From the NCBI GenBank assembly GCA_037045645.1, contig JBAOIH010000008.1, positions 1 through 5,855 on the forward strand: a stretch of DNA of 5,855 bases, in the 5' to 3' direction. The position numbers and the translations under genes are program-made. The DNA is from Nocardioides sp. (GTDB lineage Bacteria > Actinomycetota > Actinomycetes > Propionibacteriales > Nocardioidaceae). Positions 1 to 4,675 of this stretch are shown here, piece after piece (positions within the stretch are counted from its first letter, which is position 1; each line of letters starts with the position of its first letter). Under the pieces are notes generated by a model that was not told the DNA's origin, did not search any database, and was given only the letters and a program-made list of their open reading frames with translations.

Positions 1-1
1 G

Positions 2-256
2 AACACCGGCAAACTTCTCCCCAAGGGGCAGAACTGGTGGAACTCCTTCCACGTGGTCTCGGTCGAGTGGACTCCTACGGACTACATCTTCCGCATTGAC
101 GGCAAGGAATACTGGCGGATGAAGGGCAAGCCTCTGCAGTCCAACGGCTATCTCGTGCTCAGCGCGCTCACGTCGGACTACGAGATCAAATTCCTGACCA
201 AGAAGACCATCAAAGAGACGACGAGTGTCGACTGGATCCGAGTCTGGGCTCTGTGA
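2..256 (+). CDS. C-terminal fragment of a GH16-like glycoside hydrolase
   Basis: An open frame enters from the left edge (first complete codon at position 2) and ends at TGA 254-256, giving about 84 residues of the C-terminus of a larger protein. The visible part reads NSFHVVSVEWTPTDYIFRIDG, then SNGYLVLSALTSDYE, and finishes DWIRVWAL. An F-H-x-x-x-V-E-W-T-P segment followed by a strand carrying xxDG, an 'LxLS' strand and a terminal 'VDWIRVW' strand is the typical end of GH16 jelly-roll domains (laminarinase/beta-glucanase-like; family knowledge). The catalytic ExDxxE stretch would lie upstream, outside the window, so activity and substrate cannot be judged. The family is usually secreted, but no signal peptide can be seen here. 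It ends without any C-terminal binding module. The next gene starts inside it, overlapping by 32 bases, which suggests co-transcription. A GH16-like lectin or LamG-like domain is a less likely alternative. Confidence 0.75.
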   Translation, partial: NTGKLLPKGQNWWNSFHVVSVEWTPTDYIFRIDGKEYWRMKGKPLQSNGYLVLSALTSDYEIKFLTKKTIKETTSVDWIRVWAL

Positions 257-608
257 CGAGCCGGAGATTACCGACGACGAATTCGACCGTCTGGTCGACC
301 TCGCGCTGGACTCCATCCCGGCTGAACTGGCCGCTCTGATCGACAACGTCGTGGTGATCGTCGAGGACGACGCCCCGCCTGACGACCCCCACCTGCTGGG
401 TCGCTATGAGGGTGTCGCGCTCACGGAGCGTGCCGCGAATCATGCGGGCTATCTGCCGGATCGGATCGTGCTGTTTCGCCGGCCGCTGCGCGAATTCGCC
501 CCGACCCGCGACGAGTTGGCGCGCGAGATCGAGATCACGGTCGTGCACGAGGTGGCTCACCATTTCGGCTTCGACGACGCGCGGATCCACGAACTGGGCT
601 ACGGCTAG
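225..608 (+). CDS. Small Zincin_1-family metallopeptidase-like protein
   Basis: This 127-residue protein is read from GTG 225 to TAG 606-608. Near the C-terminus it has H108-E-V-A-H112-H-F-G115-F-D-D118, which matches the zinc-binding HExxHxxGxxD signature of metzincin-like peptidases. The rest fits the small actinobacterial Zincin_1 (former DUF1025) family: 'DDEFDRLVDLALDSIP' at residues 17-32, 'NVVVIVEDD' at 41-49, 'LLGRYEGVALTER' at 57-69, 'LPDRIVLFRRPL' at 77-88, and the ending 'DARIHELGYG'. Length is normal for that family. It has no signal peptide or membrane segment, so it is probably cytoplasmic; the natural substrate is not known to me. GTG 225 is the only usual in-frame start, since the frame is closed by TGA 195-197 upstream. 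It lies inside the preceding GH16-like gene and has a poor ribosome binding site; an ATT at 267 closer to the conserved region cannot be excluded. Its stop shares CTAG with the convergent crcB stop. Confidence 0.82.
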   Translation: MSTGSESGLCDEPEITDDEFDRLVDLALDSIPAELAALIDNVVVIVEDDAPPDDPHLLGRYEGVALTERAANHAGYLPDRIVLFRRPLREFAPTRDELAREIEITVVHEVAHHFGFDDARIHELGYG

Positions 609-941
609 GTCGCCGCTACCCCGACCACGAACCCGAGCGTCACCAAGAGCAGTGCGGTGGCCAGGGTCATGAGGGCGTACGCGCCCCCGGCCCTCGGCCC
701 ACCGTCGTGGACCTGCACCGCGAAGCTTCGAGAATGTGGTCAGCGCGCCACAGAAGCCGACGCCCAGCAGTGCGGCCGGATGGCCGTTCAAGCCGGCACC
801 GCTCAGTGCTCCCAACGCCAAGCAGCCCGCTGAGTTGGCGGCATAGGTGCCCCACGGGTGAAGCGAGTCCCACCGCTGCGCCAACGCATAGCGGGTCGCG
901 GCACCGAGGGCACCGCCGAGCGCCACCAGCAACGCCGTCAC
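605..941 (-). pseudogene. crcB: Second FluC/CrcB fluoride channel subunit, frameshifted
   Basis: From GTG 941 the frame reads MTALLVALGGALGAATRYAL, then 'TYAANSAGCLALGAL' with the conserved TM2 Asn (N36), then 'GFCGALTTFS' (residues 62-71). These are the TM1, TM2 and TM3-break motifs of fluoride channels of the FluC/CrcB family, which export F- across the cytoplasmic membrane. After TTFS the family pattern leaves this frame and continues one base further on as 'FAVQVHDGGPRAGGAYALMT' and a hydrophobic TM4 ending VVGVAAT, TAG 607-605. Four bases (AAGC, 728-725) stand where one codon is expected. Removing one A would give TTFSSFAVQVHDGG and a normal 111-residue protein. As written, the first frame runs on to 210, adding unrelated antisense sequence and losing TM4. 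GTG 941 overlaps the stop of the first crcB as GTGA, with GGGAG eight bases upstream. The cause may be real pseudogenisation or a base error; no slippery site is obvious. Confidence 0.85.
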
Positions 942-1372
942 CACGACGGCTCCCGACGACCGGAGAGGTGGCGTACGCAGTGCACCGCGAGCACGCTGGC
1001 CGTCAGACTCAGCAGCACGTACGCGCCTGCCTGCCACACCTTGCCCTCGGCGACCATGAGCCGGGTCTCCTCCGAAAACGTTGACAGCGTCGTGAAGCCA
1101 CCGAGCAGGCCCGGGCCGAGCGCCGCGAGTGCCACGCGACGGTGTTCGGGGCGCAACATCGCAGGGAGCATGCCCAGGAGCAGTGCTAGCAGGGCGCTGC
1201 CTGCCACGTTGATCGTCAACGTCGTCCAGGGGAACCCGGAGGACGCGACCTTGGTCTCCAAGGCCCACCGGAGCAGGGCGCCGCTCGCCCCGCCGACCGA
1301 GACCGCGGCCAGTGCCGCAGGCGTGACCGGCCCCGGCGTGACTGGCCCCGGCGAAACTGGAGAGTTCGTCAC
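938..1372 (-). CDS. crcB: FluC/CrcB fluoride ion channel, first subunit
   Basis: This 144-residue membrane protein is read from GTG 1372 to TGA 940-938. Visible family motifs are 'GGASGALLRWALE' (27-39, TM1), 'TLTINVAGSALLALLLGML' with N55 (TM2), 'GLLGGFTTLSTFSEET' (88-103, the TM3 break that lines the fluoride path and central cation site), and a hydrophobic TM4 at about 112-132. FluC proteins are dual-topology dimers that let cytoplasmic F- leave the cell; neighbouring pairs usually form heterodimers (family knowledge). An in-frame start lies upstream at 1411, but GTG 1372 is preferred because it overlaps the stop of the ATPase gene as GTGA, a standard coupling arrangement, and avoids 13 non-family residues. 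The N-terminus before TM1 is a Pro/Gly/Val/Thr-rich tail made by a 15-base repeat. The first Phe of the usual TTFSTF motif is Leu here (L96). Motif similarity makes the family call firm. Confidence 0.93.
   Translation of the reverse strand: MTNSPVSPGPVTPGPVTPAALAAVSVGGASGALLRWALETKVASSGFPWTTLTINVAGSALLALLLGMLPAMLRPEHRRVALAALGPGLLGGFTTLSTFSEETRLMVAEGKVWQAGAYVLLSLTASVLAVHCVRHLSGRREPSW
1320..1364 (-). repeat. 15-base tandem repeat coding the PGPVT tail of CrcB
   Basis: On the plus strand, units at 1320-1334 (GGCGTGACCGGCCCC) and 1335-1349 (GGCGTGACTGGCCCC) differ by one base. A third, decayed unit follows at 1350-1364 (GGCGAAACTGGAGAG). The repeat is in frame with the minus-strand crcB and encodes the repeated Pro-Gly-Pro-Val-Thr/Ser tail before the first membrane helix. 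A multiple of three keeps the frame open, so copy number could vary without breaking the gene. Confidence 0.8.
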
Positions 1373-2295
1373 TGCGCGGGCTCGGTGGAGCGCACAGACA
1401 GCACCGGGCACGGCCTCGGGGCCTCGCCTCGGGCCTGCCGCACGAACTCGCTGAAGTACCAGATCTGGAACTGCCGCACCTCGTCCGTACGTGCCAATGA
1501 GAGCAGGCGCTGGGCCTGGGCGAACTCGTCCGCGAGGTTGAGCAGCCGCAGCATCTGGTCGACCAGGGTGCTGCGCGACGGGTTGAAGCGCGCCCGCAGG
1601 AAACCGCGCTCGACCCGAGAGCGGACAAGGCGTTCGATCTGGCCGACGACCGTGTTGTCGAACGAGGCGTCGAAGTCAGCGAACACGCGCGTCAGTTCAC
1701 CGGCTAGCGGGTAGTCGTCGCGATGGGACAGCGAGAGGAGCCGCAATTCCCGACGCAACTCGCGGAAGTGTCGACGAGAGGCGATGAGAGGGCCCATGGG
1801 CACGTTGTCGAAGACGACCTCGACCCAGTTGTCGGTGACATCTATCGGCACCGTCTGCTCGACGTAATTCAGATCGGGCGTCGGGACGTCGCCTTCCCCG
1901 GGGGATGGGGAGGGCTCGAACCAGACGAACTTGCCCTCGGCTTCGATGCTGACGCCCCAGTTGGTGGCGCACATGGCGACCAGGCTCAGGCCGCGGCCAA
2001 AGGTCTGCAACATGTCGTCCGGGTCCGCGCTGCTCGGGTTGGGGAACGAGGGCGGCTTACGAGAGCCGTCCCAGACCTCGATCCGCAGGTGATCCTTGGT
2101 CCCGCGCACCCGCACCGAGATCGGGTCGGCCCCGTGGAGCAGCGCGTTGGTGACCAACTCGGAGAGCGCCAGTTGGGTGGCCTCCACCAGTTCGTCTCGC
2201 CCCAACTCGCGGCACAGGTCGGATGCCCATCGGCGCGCCAAACTCACCGAACGCGGGTCGTTGTCCAACGACAGCGGTGGTCTATTGAGTGGCAC
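1369..2295 (-). CDS. RsbW-like HATPase regulator with helical C-terminal domain
   Basis: This 308-residue, Cys-poor, soluble protein is read from GTG 2295 to TGA 1371-1369. Residues about 10-128 form a GHKL-type ATP-binding domain of the RsbW/anti-sigma kinase kind: N-box 'LALSELVTNALLHG' with E46, N50 and H54; G1 box 'IEVWDGS' with D76; G2 box 'TFGRGLSLVAMCATNWGV' with G100 and G102; and final strand 'FVWFEP'. A Pro/Asp-rich linker (about 128-150) leads to a second domain (about 160-295) rich in Arg and Leu helices and ending 'FSEFVRQARGEAPRP'. It resembles the C-terminal part of some actinobacterial ATP-binding/SpoIIE-associated regulators as I recall them; I cannot name the family. Such ATPases bind sigma factors and phosphorylate STAS antagonists, but neither partner is encoded here. 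It heads a three-gene operon with both crcB genes, overlapping the first as GTGA. A SigF/SigB-type promoter lies 45 bases upstream. No strong ribosome binding site is seen at the start. Confidence 0.85.
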   Translation of the reverse strand: MPLNRPPLSLDNDPRSVSLARRWASDLCRELGRDELVEATQLALSELVTNALLHGADPISVRVRGTKDHLRIEVWDGSRKPPSFPNPSSADPDDMLQTFGRGLSLVAMCATNWGVSIEAEGKFVWFEPSPSPGEGDVPTPDLNYVEQTVPIDVTDNWVEVVFDNVPMGPLIASRRHFRELRRELRLLSLSHRDDYPLAGELTRVFADFDASFDNTVVGQIERLVRSRVERGFLRARFNPSRSTLVDQMLRLLNLADEFAQAQRLLSLARTDEVRQFQIWYFSEFVRQARGEAPRPCPVLSVRSTEPAQ

Positions 2296-2339
2296 GCCGA
2301 CATCAGCAATTCGTACGGAGCGGACTGATCAGGACGCGC

Positions 2340-2366
2340 ATACCCCTGCCGGAACCCGCCGAAACC
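2340..2366 (-). promoter_or_regulatory. SigF/SigB-type stress promoter for the ATPase-crcB operon
   Basis: Read on the minus strand, GGTTT (2366-2362), a 16-base spacer (2361-2346) and GGGTAT (2345-2340) match the actinobacterial group-3 sigma factor consensus (GTTT, 15-17 bases, GGGTAT; described for mycobacterial SigF and related SigB-type factors). Transcription would begin near 2331-2334, giving a leader of roughly 36-39 bases before GTG 2295. The -35 region sits inside a short perfect inverted repeat (CCGAA-ACC-TTCGG, 2359-2371), which could be chance. The match to both boxes and the spacer, in the right place for a gene coding an RsbW-like protein, makes the call credible. It has not been tested experimentally. 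Confidence 0.65.
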
Positions 2367-2499
2367 TTCGGAATCGGCATTTCCTAAAAACTTCAACCAC
2401 AACCGTTCCGGGGGTGACGCGGCTCATGTGAGGCAACCTACGCGACCCGGAATGTGGTCGTCTGGCAATTCGGTTGTCACCATGAACACTTCCGTCTCG

Positions 2500-2504
2500 A
2501 AAGG
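2500..2504 (+). promoter_or_regulatory. Ribosome binding site deciding the ndh start
   Basis: AAAGG lies six bases before ATG 2511. It supports this start over the in-frame GTG at 2454, whose 19 extra residues (including CHHEH) do not belong to the NDH-2 family. In the 2296-2510 intergenic stretch I see no convincing housekeeping promoter for ndh; its start of transcription is unassigned. Confidence 0.6.
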
Positions 2505-2510
2505 CGTTCC

Positions 2511-3947
2511 ATGGCCGTCCCTGAGCGTTCCGCAACCACCCGCCACCGCGTGGTGGTGATCGGCTCCGGCTTCGGTGGGCTCTTCAGCACGAAGGCGCTG
2601 CGCCGCGCCGACGTCGAGGTCACCATGATCGCCAAGACGACCCACCATCTGTTCCAGCCGTTGCTGTATCAGGTGGCGACCGGAATCCTGTCCGAGGGCG
2701 AGATCGCCCCGCCGACCCGCGAGGTGCTGAGTTCGCAGGCCAACGCCAAGGTGCTGCTCGGCGAGGTGGTCGGGATCGACCTCGAGGCTCGCACGGTCAC
2801 CTCGGTCGTCCTGGGCCGTGAGACGGTCACGCCGTACGACTCCCTGATCGTGGCGGCCGGGGCCAACCAGTCCTACTTCGGCAACGACCACTTCTCCGAG
2901 TTCGCACCGGGGATGAAGTCGATCGATGACGCGCTCGAACTGCGTGGCCGGATCTTCGGTGCCTTCGAGATGGCCGAACTCGGCGCCAACCGAGGCGACG
3001 ACGTCGACCAGCACCTCACCTTCGTCGTCGTCGGCGCAGGTCCGACCGGAGTCGAGATGGCCGGTCAGATCGCCGAACTGGCGCACCGCACCCTCAAGAA
3101 GGACTTCCGCGAGATCAACACCCGCCATGCGCGCGTGGTGCTGCTCGACGGCGCCGATCAGGTGCTCCCGCCCTTTGGTCCCAAACTCGGCGCCTGGACC
3201 AAGAAGAACCTGGAGAAGCGCGGTGTCGAGGTGCGACTCGGCGCGATGGTCACCGACGTCGACGAGCGTGGCATCGAGTTCAAACTGCGCGACGGCAGTA
3301 CCGAGCGGATCAGCGCGGTCACCAAGATCTGGGCGGCCGGCGTACAGGCATCTTCGCTCGGAAAGACGCTCGCCGAGCAAAGTGGCGCACCGTTGGACCG
3401 GGCCGGGCGGATCGGTGTGAACCCCGACCTGACGCTGCCTGGGCACCCCGAGGTCTTCGTCGTCGGCGACATGATCGCGCTCGACAACCTGCCGGGTGTG
3501 GCGCAGGTGGCGATGCAGGGCGGGAAGTACGCCGCCAAGGAGATCAACCGACGGCTCAAGGGCAAGGCACCCCAGGGCCCGTTCAGCTATTGGGACAAGG
3601 GCTCGATGGCCATCATCAGCCGCTTCACCGCGGTCGCGATGGTCGGCAAACTGCGGCTCAGTGGCCTGATCGCCTGGCTGATGTGGCTGGTGATCCACAT
3701 CGTCTACCTGACCGGATTCAAGAGCCGCGTCAGCGCTCTGCTGCGCTGGGCGATCTCGTTCCTCGGCAACGGCCGCTCGGAGCGTACGACCACCGAGCAG
3801 CAGATCTTCGCGCGTGCCGCTCTGGCCCGTCTGCGCGGTGGCGCGGCCGACCTGGTCAGCAGTCCCGGCGAGTACGACGCGACTCGTGAGTTGTTGGAGC
3901 GCACCAAGGTGCGCGACGACGCGGGCCGGCCTGAAACAAGCGCCTGA
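2511..3947 (+). CDS. ndh: Type II NADH dehydrogenase (NDH-2)
   Basis: This 478-residue flavoprotein oxidises NADH and passes electrons to menaquinone at the inner face of the cytoplasmic membrane without pumping protons (family knowledge). The FAD-binding Rossmann motif 'VVVIGSGFGG' (14-23) sits close to the N-terminus. 'HHLFQPLLYQVATG' (45-58) is diagnostic of NDH-2. The NADH-binding motif is 'FVVVGAGPTGVEMAG' (171-185), and 'VFVVGD' ending at D320 precedes 'QVAMQGGKYAAKEI', the region contacting FAD and quinone. A hydrophobic segment 'LIAWLMWLVIHIVYLTGFKSR' (386-406) is the membrane anchor typical of the mycobacterial type. About 70 residues follow, ending in a charged, probably disordered tail; total length is close to the mycobacterial enzymes. 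ATG 2511 is chosen for its ribosome binding site and family N-terminus. The gene is divergent from the ATPase-crcB operon and appears monocistronic. A tail-to-tail gap of 20 bases separates it from the thioesterase gene. Confidence 0.95.
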   Translation: MAVPERSATTRHRVVVIGSGFGGLFSTKALRRADVEVTMIAKTTHHLFQPLLYQVATGILSEGEIAPPTREVLSSQANAKVLLGEVVGIDLEARTVTSVVLGRETVTPYDSLIVAAGANQSYFGNDHFSEFAPGMKSIDDALELRGRIFGAFEMAELGANRGDDVDQHLTFVVVGAGPTGVEMAGQIAELAHRTLKKDFREINTRHARVVLLDGADQVLPPFGPKLGAWTKKNLEKRGVEVRLGAMVTDVDERGIEFKLRDGSTERISAVTKIWAAGVQASSLGKTLAEQSGAPLDRAGRIGVNPDLTLPGHPEVFVVGDMIALDNLPGVAQVAMQGGKYAAKEINRRLKGKAPQGPFSYWDKGSMAIISRFTAVAMVGKLRLSGLIAWLMWLVIHIVYLTGFKSRVSALLRWAISFLGNGRSERTTTEQQIFARAALARLRGGAADLVSSPGEYDATRELLERTKVRDDAGRPETSA

Positions 3948-3967
3948 CCCGGCGCCGCAACCCGGGA

Positions 3968-4615
3968 CTATTCGAAGCGATCCGGTTTCGGTGCGAACTC
4001 ACGCGCCCAGCGCGGCAGGATGAAGGTGCCTTCGGCCTCGACGCACACACCGTCGTCGGTGGAGATGCGCCCGCTCGCGAAGGTCTTGGGGCCGTCGAAG
4101 CCGGAGATCTCGGCCTCACAGCGAAGTCGGCCCAGTTTGACTCCCCGTCGGTAACGCAGCGCCAACGTGCCGGTCATGCCCGGCCGTTTGCCGGCGCTGC
4201 ACGCTTCGCCGAGGAGCTGGTCCAAAAGCAGAGCGCTGACGCCGCCGTGCACCAGGCCCGGAGGGCCCTCGTACGGTGCGCCCAACGTGACCTCGGCGTG
4301 CACGCGCCCCTCCTCGCGGTGCACGACGAGCGGCGGAGCGATCGGGTTGCGCAGGCCGATCACGGCATTGCCCCACGCGCGAGAGCGCCCGCCCTCGGTG
4401 TACCGCACGCCGAAGCCACCGTCGATCCTCGACCCGTCGAGTTGGTCGGCAAGCGCATTCAACCGCTGGGTCGCCGACTCGACGGTGGCGGCGTCGACGG
4501 TCGTACGGATGCTCGCGTCGACCAGCCGGCGGATGCTGTCTGCGAGCGGTCCATAGACAGCGGCCTGCTCGGCGAGTTGCTCCTCGGTGAGATCCTCGCG
4601 ACTGAAACCCATCAT
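3968..4615 (-). CDS. PaaI/4HBT-like hotdog thioesterase
   Basis: This 215-residue protein is read from ATG 4615 to TAG 3970-3968. The C-terminal part (about 85-200) is a hotdog domain: 'RNPIAPPL' (89-96), the helix motif 'GLVHGGVSALLLDQLLG' (120-136) with the HGG and D132 expected near the acyl-thioester site, then strands 'GTLALRYRRGVKLGRLRCEAEI' (149-170) and 'CVEAEGTFIL' (191-200). This layout is typical of PaaI/THEM4-like acyl-CoA thioesterases; substrate cannot be read from sequence. The N-terminal 70-85 residues are helical and charged (EDLTEEQLAEQAAVYGPLADSIRRL), as in actinobacterial members that carry an extra N-terminal segment. ATG codons occur at 4615 and 4612; neither has a good ribosome binding site, but a TAGAGT -10-like box eight bases before 4615 fits a leaderless message. 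It is divergent from the methyltransferase gene and convergent with ndh, so it is likely transcribed alone. Confidence 0.88.
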   Translation of the reverse strand: MMGFSREDLTEEQLAEQAAVYGPLADSIRRLVDASIRTTVDAATVESATQRLNALADQLDGSRIDGGFGVRYTEGGRSRAWGNAVIGLRNPIAPPLVVHREEGRVHAEVTLGAPYEGPPGLVHGGVSALLLDQLLGEACSAGKRPGMTGTLALRYRRGVKLGRLRCEAEISGFDGPKTFASGRISTDDGVCVEAEGTFILPRWAREFAPKPDRFE

Positions 4616-4623
4616 GATCGCGC

Positions 4624-4629
4624 ACTCTA
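4624..4629 (-). promoter_or_regulatory. Putative -10 element for the thioesterase gene
   Basis: Read on the minus strand, TAGAGT fits the actinobacterial TAnnnT -10 pattern and ends eight bases before ATG 4615, so transcription could begin at or next to the start codon. No good -35 hexamer is seen at 17-18 bases. This is a weak, position-based call. Confidence 0.35.
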
Positions 4630-4663
4630 GGCGTGCCGCCGGGTGTGTCGGTCGGCGGCGTCC

Positions 4664-4669
4664 TACGTT
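4664..4669 (+). promoter_or_regulatory. Putative -10 element for the DNA methyltransferase gene
   Basis: TACGTT fits TAnnnT and ends six bases before GTG 4676, the distance expected if the message begins at the start codon itself. There is no ribosome binding site before this start, which agrees with leaderless translation. The -35 region is not convincing. An inverted repeat, GCCGCC (4635-4640) and GGCGGC (4654-4659), lies between the two divergent -10 boxes and could be an operator or simple GC-rich chance. Confidence 0.35.
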
Positions 4670-4675
4670 GTCGGC

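Noticed and set aside
721..731. Programmed ribosomal frameshifting to make full-length CrcB-2.
   Set aside because: The site TTC-TCG-AAG-CTT has no slippery heptamer, homopolymer run or obvious stimulatory structure beyond a 10-base palindrome; an indel or base error is simpler.
210..1628. A 472-residue minus-strand open frame spanning both crcB genes and part of the ATPase gene.
   Set aside because: It is a shadow frame except for 941 down to 729, where it coincides with the first two-thirds of crcB-2. The rest overlaps genes with strong family motifs in other frames.
2296..2339. A fluoride riboswitch in the leader of the ATPase-crcB operon.
   Set aside because: A CTGATG occurs just before the start, but the partner elements (a GGnGATG stem and the pseudoknot strand) are missing and the predicted leader is too short.
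2431..2446. An iron-regulator (IdeR/DtxR) box or CRP/Rex-like site upstream of ndh in the TGTGAGGCAACCTA stretch.
   Set aside because: Only half-site similarity: AGGC-AACCTA lacks a base against the iron-box consensus, and the TGTGA has no opposite half at the right distance.
2424..3698. A 424-residue minus-strand open frame opposite ndh.
   Set aside because: It is antisense to an NDH-2 gene with full FAD and NADH motifs; its Asp/His/Arg-rich composition is that of a complement frame with no recognisable domain.
3948..3966. A bidirectional terminator between ndh and the thioesterase gene.
   Set aside because: The inverted repeat CCCGG/CCGGG has only a five-pair stem with a nine-base loop and no T run on either strand.
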